Source of the DNA: Silene noctiflora
Taxonomy: Eukaryota; Streptophyta; Magnoliopsida; Caryophyllales; Caryophyllaceae
Direction: 5' to 3'
Assembly (NCBI GenBank): GCA_009801015.1
Contig: VHZZ01000229.1
Location: forward strand, 165,141-195,460
Length of the DNA stretch: 30,320 nucleotides
Under the pieces are notes generated by a model. It was not told the origin of the DNA. It did not search any database and saw only the letters and a program-made list of their open reading frames with translations. The translations under genes and the position numbers were made by a program. Each line of letters opens with the position of its first letter. The first letter of the stretch is position 1. Shown here piece by piece: positions 1 through 11,564 of the stretch.

Positions 1-236
1 ATATCGATTTGCATGTATGAACCGACCCCCTAGACGACTTTTATTTTATTGTTTGCATTTACATTTTTACTTGCATAAATCAATCAACCCCCCCAATATT
101 TTGTGACCGACCGAGATAGAATTCAATCCATCACAACTAATAATCAACCACCGTGCTCCATGTGGATTCGACCCCGAAATACTACATTAATTTGTGTTGC
201 TAGGTAATTTATTTTCTATAGGTTGCGACACCTAGT
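1..236 (+). mobile_element. LTR-end-like fragment, possibly Athila/Tat group
   Basis: This is AT-rich non-coding sequence with a 'tggattcgacccc' block and an end near 'ggttgcgacacct'. From memory, both resemble the 3' end of Athila-type Ty3/gypsy LTRs just before the primer-binding site. It shows no similarity to the LTR at 4835-7869, so it is not the 5' LTR of the element that follows. It is a fossil fragment cut by the window edge. The family name is an inference. Confidence 0.4.
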
Positions 237-3200
237 CAAAGGATGAGGATGTCGCAACCATAAGTAATGCCATGGTGTGTCACCGTCCAACTAAGTACGA
301 AGGGGTGGGGGAGCCGAACCTTTTGGCAATTGAATACGCGAGATGGAGAACATATTCGAAGTGGTTAAGTGCCCGAATGATTTGAAAGTTGATCAAGCGA
401 ACTTCTATTTGAGTGGCCAAGCGGGCAATTGGTGGTTTAAGAAAAGGGAGGCGATGAAGGAGTACTACAAGGGAGAGGGAATGGATGCCATCCTGTGGGC
501 CAACTTTAAGGCGAAAATGCGGGACGAGTTCATACCGGAGCACATGAGGTGAAAACTCCGGGCGGAGTTCGACAACTTTACCATGACCGTCCCAGAGTAT
601 TACATCTGGTTCAACGATGTTGTCACCTATGTAGAAGACTTGCATATTAGTCAACAATTCTTGGCCCTAAAATTTGAGAGAGGCCTCACCTAGAAAGTCC
701 TTGAAAAGCTCCACGTGGGGGCGCTAGTAGACGTGAAGGACATGTATGCTAGGGCCGGCAACGTCGAGCGATTGGTTAATATGGCTAAGGAGGCAAAAGA
801 GAAGGCCAGAGAGAAGACGAAGGCCGAAATTGAGGGTGGCGGTGGAAACCAAGAGAAGTTTAGCTATAACCAATCAAAATCGCAAGGACGTAGTGGAGCC
901 AATGGAGGAGGCTATGCTCGGTCAAGTGGGAATGGCGGAAGGGCTATGAATGAAGAAGGCGGTTTAAGGTGCTAAAATTGTGGTGGAATTGGCCACAAGA
1001 AAAGTGAATTTACAAGCTATAGCAGAAGGGGATCGAGTAGAGGGTTTGGGCAAGGGAGCTCCTACCAAGCTCCATCCCAAGGGATGACCAACAACCGCAA
1101 CTCCGGGTCGTGGGGCAATAACCGCAATCCCAATTCTTCTTTCAATGGCGGCCGTGGACGTGGGGGCTATAACCGCGGAGCCCAATCCGAAAGAAACAAC
1201 TAAAACACAACTCGAGCAACGGAGATAAGGCCAACCACATCCGCTAGTACCGTTCAAGGGGCGCCAAAGTCAAGCGGGAAACTCTTCGCCATGGGGAAGA
1301 AGAGCGCCGAGGAAGATGCTCATGTAGTCTCCGGTATATTTCTTATCAACTCTAAACCTTCTTTTATCTTATTTGACTCTGGAGCTTCCTATTCTTTTGT
1401 GTCTAGAAACCATGTTTTGACCTTAGGTTTGGGGGAGGGTGAGTCGGTTAAAGATGACGTTTCTTTGCTTTAAATGAGTCAATAGTATGTTCAAAATTGT
1501 ATAAAAAGGTGTCGGTCATGATAGGGGGAGTAAATTTTCCGGTTAACCTTTTTGAGTTTCCTTTGGAAGGGTTCGAAGTAATTTTGGGAATGGATTGGCT
1601 AAGTAAACATAGGTTCAACATCGATTGTCACCAAAAGAAGCTTATTTTGAAAGGACCTATAGATGTTAGGGTGTCATACAAGGGGTACTTAGTCAAGCAC
1701 AAGGTAAAACTTATTTCGGTGATGACTGTGAAGTCGTGTTTGAATAATGGGTGCCCTTTGAGTTTGTGCCATGTTTGGGACACAAGTATGGAGAGATCAC
1801 AAGCTCAAGATATCCCGGTAGTGAAGGAGTTTGCGGATATATTCCCAGAGGAATTTCCCTTGTTACCTCCTCTAAGAGAAGTGAAATTTGGAGTGGACTT
1901 AAAACCGGAGGCGGGACCGATCTCTAAGGCCCCGTACCAGATGGGTCCAAAAGAATTGGAGGAATTAAAGAAACAACTATGCGATTTGGCGGACAAGGGA
2001 TACATTAGGCCGAGCGTGTCACCGTGGGGCGCACCGGTCCTATTTGTAAAGAAGAAAGATGGGAGTTTGAGGCTATGTATTGACTATCGGGAGTTGAACA
2101 ATGTTACCATAAAGAATAAGTATCCATTACCGATTTGACGACTTGTTTGACCAATTAAGTGGGGTCGGTGTGTTTTCAAAGATCTATTTGAGGTCGGGCT
2201 ACCATCAATTGAAGATTAAGGAGTAAGACATACCAAAGACCGCCTTTAGGTCGAGGTATGGACACTATGAATTTGTGGTTATGCCTTTTGGGTTGACTAA
2301 CACCCTGGCGGTGTTCATGGACCTCATGAATAGGGTATTTAGTCCGTTCCTAGACAAGTTTGTAGTGGTGTTCATTGATGAAATCTTAGTGTACTCAAAG
2401 AGCATGGAAGAACATGAGGAGCATTTGAGGGTCGTGTTGCAAACTTTGAGGGATCATCAATTGTATGCAAAGATAGTAAGTGCGAGTTTTGGTTGAAAAA
2501 GGTGGCATTCCTAGGACATGTAGTGTCGAAGGAGAGGGTATCCGTTGACCCGACCAAGATTGAAGCCATGTCCAAATGGGAGGCACCTAAGAAAGTTACC
2601 GAAATTCGAAGCTTCCTTGGTTTAGCCGGATACTACTGGAGGTTTGTGAAGGACTTCAAAAAGATTTCTAGGCCTTTTACGACATTGATGAGGAAGGAGA
2701 ACCGCTTTGAATGGGATGAGAGTTGTGAGACGCCTTTCTCAACTCTAAAAGAGCGACTAACACGGCCCCGATCCTAGCCTTGCCGGAAGGGAGTGACAAT
2801 TTCGAAGTGTACACTGACGCTTCCAATAATGGGTTAGGATGTGTACTCGTGCAAAATGGGAGGGTGATAGCCTATGCATCGCAACAATTGAAACCATATG
2901 AGGAGAACTACCCAATGCATGACCTAAAGCTTGGAGCCGTAGTATTAGCCTTGAAAATATGGAGGCACTATCTTTATGGAGCGACCTTTAAGGTGTTTTT
3001 CTACCACAAGAGTTTGAAGTACATCTACGCTCAAAAGGAGTTGAATATGAGACAAAGGAGACGGATAGAGCTCAATAGAGACCACGACATGGAAATTGTG
3101 TATCATGAGGGAAAGGCCAATGTGGTGGTCGATGCCTTCAGTAGGAAGTTGGTGCACTCTTTATGTATCGCCTTGTCAATGATGCGGCTCAAGGAGGAAG

Positions 3201-4834
3201 TAGGCAAAATGGGTATTCACATGATAAGGAAGGGCTAATCAATTGGGGACTTGACTCTAGAGCCCGAATTGTATGAAGAAATCCGAGAAAAGCAAGGGAC
3301 CGACACAAAAATTCAAGAGTGGAAAGGAGCCTTCGAAAGAGGAGAGGTGTCAAGGTTTGAGTTGCATGGGGACAGAAGCCTTAGATTCAAAGGGAGATGG
3401 TGCATGCCAAAAGATGACGAACTCAAGATGAGAATCATGGAAGAGGCCCATAATACACCATACTCGGTATATTCGGGTGGTGATAAGCTATACAAGGATT
3501 TGAAGAAAACCTTTTGGTGGTCCAACATGAAGAGGGAAGTGGCGCAATTTGTGGCTAAGTGTTTGACATGCCAAAGGGTAAAAGGAGAGCACAAGAGGCC
3601 ACAAGGTAAGGTGAAACCCCTTGATGTGCCAGAATGGAAGTGATAATCCATATCAATGGACGTCATTCTGGGGTTACCAAGAACTCAAAAGGAAAACAAT
3701 ATGATTTAGGTGATAGTGGATAGGCTAACCAAGTCAGCGCATTTTATATCGATGAAGGATACTTGGAGCAAGTTGGAGCTAGCGAGTGCCTACCGGAAGA
3801 GTTTGGTGAAGTTACATGGGATCCCCAAGGACATTGTGTCGGACCGTGACTCTAGGTTCATTTCTAGGTTTTGGCAAGAATTGCAAAACTCGTTAGGTAC
3901 CAAGTTAAAGATGAGTACGGCGTTCCATCCGGCAACGGATGGACAAACCGAGAGGACTATCCAAACCCTTGAGGATATGTTGGGAGCGTGTGTAATGGAA
4001 TTCGGTGGCACTTAGGAAGAGAGGTTAGACTTGATCGAGTTCTCATACAATAATAACCATCATGCAAGTATAGGCATGGCTCCATTTGAGGCCTTGTATG
4101 GGAGGAAATGACGGAGTCCAATATGTTAGGATGATAGCACCGATGCCGTATTGTTGGGACCTCAAATTATCCAAGACATAATTGATCAAGTGCATGTGAT
4201 CAGGGAAAAGATGAGGGCGTCCCAAGATAGGCAAAATAGCTACACCGATTTGAGGACGAGTGACATCGAGTTTGAGGTCGGTGATAAAATATTAATCAAG
4301 GTGTCCCCAATGAGAGGAGTGATGAGGTTTAGGAAAAGAGGCAAGTTGAGCCAAAAGTTCATAGGGTCGTATGAGATATTGGATAGAGTCGGGGAGGTAG
4401 CATACTGCTTAGCTCTTCCTCCGGCACTTGACCGTGTTTATAACGTCTTCCACGTATCCCAATTGCGAAAGTATGTTAGTGATCTCTCCCATGTGTTATA
4501 GGTGGAGACAATCGAGTTGGATGATCCCTTGAAGTATATAGAGACCCCAAAGGAGATATTAGATCGGAAAGTGAGAAAGACGAGGCATGGAGAGACGGTA
4601 TTAGTAAAGATCTTGTGGTCCAACCACCAAGTCGAGGAGGCCACTTGGGAGGCCGAAGAAGCCATGAAGGAGCGTTACCCCCACCTTTTCGAGCAGGTAA
4701 CGAGTCCGGTTACGAGGTCGTAACTTTGTTTCTAGGGGGTAGGGCGCGTCGCGCAAAGTGCAAGTCATGTCTTTAAGTGTTTGTTAGTAAGTGTTACGTC
4801 ATTTTTCCGACCCTCACAAGTGTCCTAGTGCCTT
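237..4834 (+). mobile_element. Broken Ty3/gypsy chromovirus body (Tekay/Del-like), gag-pol
   Basis: This is the fossil internal region of an LTR retrotransposon. Recognisable parts in order are: gag (about 300-960), a CCHC zinc-knuckle region (about 965-1010), a basic Gly/Arg/Asn-rich stretch (about 1020-1210), an aspartic protease region with a D-S-G-A core (about 1340-1640), reverse transcriptase (about 1800-2490), RNase H (about 2780-3160), integrase with its zinc-binding part and core (about 3420-4100), and a chromodomain-like tail with an E-E-A-T-W-E motif (about 4500-4700). The order PR-RT-RH-INT-chromodomain marks a chromovirus. The coding region is broken in roughly ten places, so the copy is inactive and old. 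A purine-rich stretch near 4734-4744 may be the polypurine tract. No 5' LTR lies in the window, so an age from LTR divergence is not possible. Confidence 0.9.
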
Positions 4835-4930
4835 TGTAATACCTCAGGTATTATGGTATTTGGGTACTCTATAGAGTAGAGGGTACTCTACTATATGGGT
4901 GTTGTCAAGTCGGATTGAGTACAAGGGTGT

Positions 4931-5023
4931 ACTCGGCCGAGTGGATTACACTCGACTGAGTACTCGTGCTACTCGATCGAGTGGACCGCACTCGACCGAG
5001 TGCTACCGAGCACTCGACCGAGT
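4931..5023 (+). repeat. Cluster of five 12-bp palindromes in the LTR
   Basis: ACTCGGCCGAGT (4931-4942), ACTCGACTGAGT (4950-4961), ACTCGATCGAGT (4971-4982) and ACTCGACCGAGT twice (4990-5001 and 5012-5023) are seen. Two are perfect palindromes and the rest nearly so. Starts are 19 to 22 bp apart. A related cluster is present in the opposite LTR at 10228-10282. Confidence 0.9.
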
Positions 5024-6442
5024 GTTGCCGGTGTCACTCGGATCCGCACATTAGTGCATTGTGGACCTATCCTTTTTGTTTCTTCTTCCTTTTGTTATCA
5101 CCTCCCAATCACTCACCAAAGCTTATCCTTTCATTTCAAAAACCCCCCAAATTTCTCTCTAAAACCTTATCCTCTTGTTGAGCATTTTGTGGTGAAGATT
5201 TGCCTACCAATTTCCCTTTTGTTCATCCTTTGAGTTGTAAGTTTGATTTCCCTTTTTATTTACTCTTTTAATTATTGTAGTAAACCTTAATTTGTTGGGA
5301 GGTTCATCTTAAGGATTTAATTAGGATTTGACCTAATTAATAAGGGGATAATTAGGGGATTAGTTAGTATTATTATTGTATTAGTATTGTGTTGTGATAG
5401 ATAGCTACATATTGTGTAAGAGGAGGCTTCATAGAGTAGCATTTCTAGCCTGGGTGCTTATGTGTGTGAAGAATAACCAAAGGTAGGGTATTCCCTACTT
5501 AGTCTTGGTAATATAGATGTTTTTCAATGTATTTAATTCATGAATTTCACATATTCCATGGTAGTGACATAAGAATAATCATATTGGTAATTAGGGGTTC
5601 ATGAATTCTGATGGAATTACTTGCTTATGTTGGTATTTTGGCAATTGAGTTGGTACATGTCATTATGGATTGCATTATAACATGAGCATTGGGGGAAAGG
5701 TTGGGTGAATTCATTATTATGCTTTGTTTCAAATGATTTAAATGGATGCATGTGAACATTAATTGCCTTATATGCATTGTTGGGCACTTGTGTTATATGG
5801 AGATGTTGGATGGTGGTGATTGGTGGAGGTTGATGACTATTTTGGAGACGTAAGACGGTAGAGAGACCATCTTGCGCTTGAGTCACCTCTTAGAGCTTCT
5901 CACTCCCACTCAAAGAGGGATGCGCATATTTAGGGTTTGAGTTATAGAAGGGAACGTGTGATTGAGACATGTTGTCTGGCAGGGGATCCGAGTCGCTCTC
6001 GGGCCGGTACCACCGACGTGTTCGGAGTACCTTTGTACGGGCTGCGGTCCGAGTTGTTTTGGTGGCGGTGTTGCGCTGCCGTCATCGGGTTGTGGGTACG
6101 TCTAGGCGTATCCCGGTACCGGTGTGGTGTTGGTGGTGCGGAGTTTCATTCATATACTTGTTGTGTTGCACAAATCATCACACAATGCATTTAGGTTGTC
6201 TTCTAACATTCATATCATCTTGTTGGACATGTATATTATCGTGACTAACCAATTGGGTTTTTAAATGTCTGTGTCGATTCATATGGTGATTTCCGTCCAT
6301 ATCGGGAGCAGTGAATCGACAGGTTGCATTTACATTCCTTGGGGCTCGAAGCGGTCTCACTACATATGTCATCACTTTCGTTATTGTATTTTTGAGTGAC
6401 CTATCCGCCAAGATTAATAGATCGGATCGAATTGTCAAATCG

Positions 6443-7611
6443 TTTTTGTAAATAACCCCTTTTTATGTACCAATTTTTACAAATAACCAGCTTATATGTC
6501 ATTTTTTACAAATAACCACCTTAAATCTCACTTAATTCAAAAAATTAACACCTATGTTGACGGTATTTATAAAACCCGGTCTAATTATGACATTATGACT
6601 TAAAACTACCTAAACTACCCTTATCTATTACACTCTCTACCCTTGTTTTAATTCCCCAAAATTAAATCCTAACCCAAAACCCCCCATACCAAAATTCAAT
6701 TGAAATAATAAAACCCCAAAATCAATTGTTCTTCTTCCCTTCCTCCATTGACGACTGAATTTTGGTATACTGGGTACATATGAAATTCCCAAAGATCCAA
6801 ACGTTATATAAAATTTGATCTGGATATTCATAAAAATCGATTTATTGACAGATTTCAGCTCAAAACAATTGTAAACAAAAAAAAAATCAAGATTGAATTT
6901 TGCTGAGTTGGGTACTTATAAAATTCCGAAAGATCCAATTTTTTATGAAATTTGACCTGGGTATTCATAAAAAATCAATTTTTTTGTTTCATTGACGATT
7001 TCAGCTCAAAATAGTCCAACAAGAAGAGAAAACGACAGAAAAAAAAATGTAAAGTTATATGTTGGGTTTTAAGAGTTAATTTCAAGATAATAAAGTAAAT
7101 TGAAGAGATTTTAGAGGCAATTGAGGTGTGGATAAACAAGAGAAAGAAGGACGGACTTGTTTAATAGAATCAAGAGAAAGCGAAGAGACCATGGATGAAC
7201 AAGAAAAGGACAGGGAAGAAATGGGATTTTAATAGATTTTTTTGAGGATTAATAGAATCAATTGAAATTGAAGTTTGGGAAGATGAGGAAATGAACCATG
7301 AACGATGGAGGAATGGAAGAAGGACAATTGATTTGGGGTGTTTTATTATTTCAATTGAATTGATTTGGGGGTTTTGTGTGTTAGGAATTGATTTTGGGGA
7401 ATTAAAACAAGGGTAGGGGAGTGTAATAGGTGAGGTTAGTTTAGGTAGTTTAATGTCGTAGTGTCGTAATTGGATCGGATTATGTAAATACTATTAATAT
7501 AGGTGCGAATTTTTTGAATTAAGTGAGATTTAAGGTAGTTATTTGTAAAAAATGACATATAAGGTGGTTATTTGTAAAAGTTGGTACATAAAAGGGGGTT
7601 ATTTACAAAAA
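6443..7611. mobile_element. Non-autonomous DNA element with ~305-bp terminal inverted repeats
   Basis: The left arm (about 6443-6750) begins TTTTTGTAAATAACCCC. The right arm (about 7303-7611) ends with the reverse complement, and the arms stay similar for about 305 bp. Each arm starts with about three copies of a roughly 31-bp subrepeat built on TTACAAATAACC. The centre holds a 138-bp tandem duplication and no recognisable transposase. Long TIRs and this layout suggest a MULE-type or foldback MITE. I could not find a clean target duplication: the flanks GTCAAATCG and TCACTATTT do not match. The element sits inside the 3' LTR and is therefore younger than it. Confidence 0.8.
6757..7020. repeat. 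Imperfect 138-bp tandem duplication
   Basis: Copy 1 starts at 6757 and copy 2 at 6895. Both run from GAATTTTG through GGGTAC, AAAGATCCAA and ATTCATAAAAA to TTTCAGCTCAAAA. It forms the core of the TIR element and has no coding capacity. Confidence 0.8.
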
Positions 7612-7869
7612 TCACTATTTTTGACTAAATATTAGACTCCACCTATTTCAATTTGGTTGTATGATTCAGGGATTTGTGTTGAATCCCAAGACTTGTATCT
7701 AATTACTTAGCCTTAAACTTATCTAGCTTCTTTTACTTTGTTTTAATAACCTTGTCATAAATTTCTTATTGTCGGAACTCGCACTACAAAGCTTAGGAAA
7801 CCAAGCCTTGTAACCCCTCAATGAGTCGGAATAGCCTAGAGGAAGGCTCTTGGGTTTTGGGGGTGTTAC

Positions 7870-8514
7870 AGTTTAATCCCTTGTTTCGCCCTCTTGTGAC
7901 TCTCGTTACAAGGGAATGTGCACATTAATGAGGTTGGGTTCGCTCGTTGCGATGAGCGGGAATTTGATGTCCATCCTGCTCTTTGGCATCGACTGGGGTG
8001 GGTTACCTGTTGCGATGGGGACCCGGCTACTCGTTACGATGAGAGACATTGGTTACTATGGAGATTGGAGATGGTGGAGATTGGCGATGTTGTGTATACT
8101 TGTGATGTTTATTGCATATTATTCTATATGTACCGTACTCTGTTACTAGCCTTGTGTGGTGTTTGTAATTTGTCTTCTTTCTTCGTCTGTGTTTGTGGTG
8201 ATCCATTTGATATTGCCGACAAATTGTGAGCAGTGAGACTTTCAGGTGTGTCATGTCCGTTTTTTACTGCTGGGCTATTTGGAGGGATCGTGTGGCATCG
8301 AGTTTAGTAGTTATAGATGCTTAGTTTCACCAGTTGTACTTTTGTTGTATAGATGAGTTGTTTACTTTGTTATCTGTTGTAAGTTGTAATGAGTTTATTA
8401 ATATGTTTCTTTATGGCCCTTTTGATATATACTTCCTCGGGCAACCGAGATGGTAGCACCCTTGTTTATTCAGAAAGGCCTTGTTAAGGCTCCTTGATAA
8501 GTGAAAGTGTTACA
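7870..8514 (+). mobile_element. Partial LTR of a related Ty3/gypsy family (3' part)
   Basis: Fossil. It lies directly after the GTGTTACA end of the previous LTR and ends in its own GTGTTACA at 8514. Blocks near 7890-7945 (AATGTGCACATTAATGA), 8195-8240, 8355-8375 (GTTTACTTTGTTAT) and 8435-8455 (CCTCGGGCAACCGAGATGG) match the minus-strand LTR of 8667-10446 in reverse complement and in the same order. The simplest reading is that the 4835-7869 element inserted into an older LTR, whose left part lies outside the window. Short reading frames around 7916-8229 are LTR sequence. Confidence 0.65.
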
Positions 8515-8666
8515 CCCCTCTTCAATGCAATGAAACCTCAAAGCCTTCTTAAAGACCTTATAGTTTTGAAATTTCAACCTTTTAGTCAAGGTCACATATC
8601 CCTTAAAACCAGTAGCTGAATTAAAAGATGGATACCTTACACACTCAACATCTAAATCAACCTCAC

Positions 8667-10697
8667 TGTAACACCCCCTTCTTACCCGGTCAAGGTAATC
8701 AGAAGATGTTACCGTCTCGGTTTCCCGAGGCAGTGAAATCAGAATTACGAATAAGAAACATTTATATAAATAACAAGTTTAGTGAATTACATGATTAAAG
8801 AATAAATAACAAAGTAAACTAAACATTATACAACTCTACTATGTCATCTACCAAATATACAACTCGACTCCAAGTCCGGAACTCGTCCCGTCTCCCGTGT
8901 GATACCAAAACCTACCTGTAACAAACCGATACTCTTATGGTCGGAAATATCATATGGATCAACACAGGCCATCCCGGAAATAGGTGACAATTTACACATA
9001 GCTACACATAGTCAGTTTCAATAATATAAACAATCACAAAAGACATTAGACATGAATATGAAATGCAATATGAATGTACAATAACAAGTCTCCAATCGCT
9101 ACTACTCCAAAACCAACACACCGATGCCAAGAACACGTCCACGACACCCACAACCCGGTGACAGCACCGCAGCACCGCGTACCAAACAGCTGGACCGCAA
9201 TCCGTAAAAAGGTACTCGGGACACGCCCATGCTACCGAGCCCGGGCGCTAACCAGACCCCTGCCAGACGACGTGCCTCAACCACATGTGTCCATCCATGA
9301 CTCATGTCATTAATGTGTACATCCCTCTTGGAGTGGGAAGCTCCAATAGGCGACCCAAGCGTAAGACGGTATCCCAACCACCTTACGTCTAAACAACCAC
9401 CACCTCTCCACCAACAATCTCCAGCATGTACGACAAACACATGTATACAATGTACAACTTAACATGCCAATTATGCAACCATCCTATGAATTATAAATCT
9501 CAACCATGCCAAGCATACTTATATCAACAATTACCCATTCTTATATTAAAATGCATTTCCACCCACAATATGAGATTATCCATCAATTTCCAAATCATCA
9601 TGATATGATACGATTATGCCAACAACAAAAGACTAATACCTATTTCCATATACATGTTATAATGCAACTTAACCATCATAATTATCCCCTTAATGATGCA
9701 ATTAATCACTAAATATGTTATAATGTAAATGCTTCTTTCATGTGAGTCTAACTACAACAACAACACATACAACATTCATATTATTGAAACCGAGTTGGAT
9801 TAATCTACCTTTTAGCAATCTCCATAAGCTACTCGAATCCGACACAATCCCGTCTCATGAAACCTTTTCATCCTATACAAGTCACATAATACTATCACAA
9901 TACATCCTACACTATTATACAATACAAAACCTCTTATTATTACCCACTAATTACCCATATTACACATACTAATTACTAATTAATTACCCATAACAAAAAA
10001 CCCCAAAGTTAGGGTTCATAAGAAAAAAAAATGGTAGATCTCAACTTACTAAGTGAAAGGAAGAATGAATAAGGTGAGAAATCCTCTAATCAAAGCTTGA
10101 ATCCCATAAGAAGGTATTTGTGAGGGTTTTAGAGGGAAGGGAGATGATTTAGAGTAATAAGGAGAAAGAAGGAAAAGATTTAGGATAAGATCCCGAAATA
10201 GGGTTATATCACGTATTGTACAGCTGCACTCGGTCGAGTGTCGAGTCCACTCGGCGGCTGAGTGCTAGCCACTCGATCCACTGAAAGCTCTACTTAGTGT
10301 ACTGCAGCTTTACTGGGTATAGTCTAGGTCCTACTTGGTCTAGTGTATGGCTATAGCTTACTCCCGAGTAGTTCCTTATCGAGTCCGGTGTTCCTCTCAC
10401 ACATCCCGAGGTTCTTGTATGGGTCCCACAATATATGGGTATTACTATCCCCCCCTCCCTAAAATGAACTTTGTTCCCGAAGTTCGCCTCGCTCTCTCAT
10501 TTCAACACCCTCTCAAGTCTCTTCCCATCTCGTTACCGACTCTCAAGTCTTTCTCCTTTCCCAAACACTTACTCTTGTCATGTTGCTGTCGTTCTCATCT
10601 CTCTCACTTGACTCACTCTTTTAATCCTTACCGAGTACACTTTCTTACACTCATACACATATCATGCTTATTTCCTCCTTAAATCCCAATTATTACA
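8667..10697 (-). mobile_element. Minus-strand Ty3/gypsy remnant, mostly one LTR, with target duplication
   Basis: Fossil. On the plus strand the sequence runs from TGTAACACCC to ATTACA and is flanked on both sides by CTCAC (8662-8666 and 10698-10702), a 5-bp target duplication as expected for LTR elements. The minus-strand LTR spans about 10446 to 8667 and is related to that at 4835-7869. Just upstream on the minus strand is a purine tract (AGGGAGGGGGGG, 10461-10449). Before that is a short block reading 'ACTTCGGGAACAAAGTTC', resembling the sequence before chromovirus 3' LTRs. About 190 bp more (10500-10697) may be the remnant of the other end. It therefore looks like a strongly shortened element, not a simple solo LTR. 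It interrupts the MULE gene. Confidence 0.7.
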
Positions 10698-11120
10698 CTC
10701 ACTCTCTAGCTGAGCCTCATCAGACAACACCGCATCATCTCTCCCCTCTACAGTCTCCTCATCTACATCTCATTGTTCACCATTTAAATCATCAAAGAAA
10801 CCACCTAAATCAACTTTTACACTCCTTAGTATATCAGTGTCAACAGTTTCAGCAAATAACTTACCTTCAGCTACTTCATCTTGTAAATCATCTAACTCAT
10901 CATCACTGAGCTCAATAGATTCATGATCAGACTCACTAGATTCATTCTCATCAATGTGAGATGTCTTAAAAAGGGCTTTCTTAGGGTTTTATTTAAAGGC
11001 AGCTTTAGGAGCTTTTTTAGAAACTGTTTTACTTGAGGTTGATTTAGCAAAAAATTTTAGAATGGCTATTTTAGGAGTAGTTTTAGAAGCAGTTTTTGGA
11101 TCAGTTTGAGGGGCTAATTG

Positions 11121-11564
11121 TAGGGGTGTTCGCCGGTTCCGGACCGGACCAAACTTAGTGGACCGAAGACCAAACAAGGGTAAAATGGTGGACCGTGGAC
11201 CGAACCATATGGACCAAATAAAATATTTTTTTGTTACTTTATTATTTTAACGATTACTTTAATTTATTTAATGACCTATATTTATTTTGTCTAGAGTAGT
11301 AGAATATGTCAAACTAATATATTACAAAGTAATATTATGATATTAGTTGTAAGTTATACAATTTTAAAGATTTTCGTTACAAAAGTTTGGTCCATGGTTC
11401 GGTCCGCGGTTCGTTCGGTTTGGTCCAGGACCGGACCAAAGACCAAACTTATGTAAATAGGTGGACCGTGGACCGGATCAAATAAAGTATGGTCCGGTTC
11501 GGTCCGGACGAAATTGCGCGGTCCAGTCCGGTCTTTGATCTGGACCATTGAATGAACACCCCTA
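11121..11564. mobile_element. hAT-type MITE, 444 bp, with perfect 8-bp target duplication
   Basis: It starts TAGGGGTGTTC and ends with the exact reverse complement GAACACCCCTA (11-bp TIR). It is flanked by GCTAATTG at 11113-11120 and 11565-11572. An 8-bp duplication with TAGGGGTGTTC-like ends is typical of plant hAT elements. The inside is rich in GGTCCGGACC and GGACCAAA subterminal motifs and has no transposase. Taking out the element and one duplication copy leaves the minus-strand MULE frame continuous (T-Q-L-A-P-Q-T). Confidence 0.93.

Larger units (their letters stand above)
4835..7869 (+). mobile_element. 3' LTR of the plus-strand chromovirus, carrying a nested insertion
   Basis: It begins TGTAATACC downstream of the integrase/chromodomain region and ends GGTGTTACA, so it has TG...CA ends. 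The stretches at 4928-5025 and 5847-6330 align by eye, in reverse complement, with the minus-strand LTR at 8667-10446. This identifies both as related LTRs. Removing the 1169-bp insertion at 6443-7611 leaves about 1.87 kb, close to the roughly 1.78 kb of that relative. The U3-like part carries five palindromes of the ACTCGRYCGAGT type. The short reading frames inside (for example 5937-6244) are LTR sequence, not genes. The exact start is uncertain because about 90 bases separate the purine tract from TGTAATACC. Confidence 0.7.

Noticed and set aside
4928-5040. CRISPR-like array
   Set aside because: The repeats are 12-bp palindromes with 7-10-bp spacers within an LTR of a plant genome; no cas genes and no CRISPR geometry.
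5937-6244. Open frames of 85-91 codons, Arg/Val/Gly-rich
   Set aside because: They lie within LTR sequence that also occurs inverted at 9020-9440; composition and overlap in two frames argue against a gene.
7916-8229. Open frames of 77-103 codons
   Set aside because: They fall in the second LTR-like block; no domain is recognisable and the frames overlap each other.
9102-9440. 112-codon minus-strand frame
   Set aside because: This is the same LTR region read in LTR orientation; it matches 5847-6150 in non-coding alignment.
8667-10446. Simple solo LTR interpretation
   Set aside because: A purine tract and chromovirus-like internal sequence lie just beyond 10446, and the 5-bp duplication places the element end at 10697, so more than one LTR is present.
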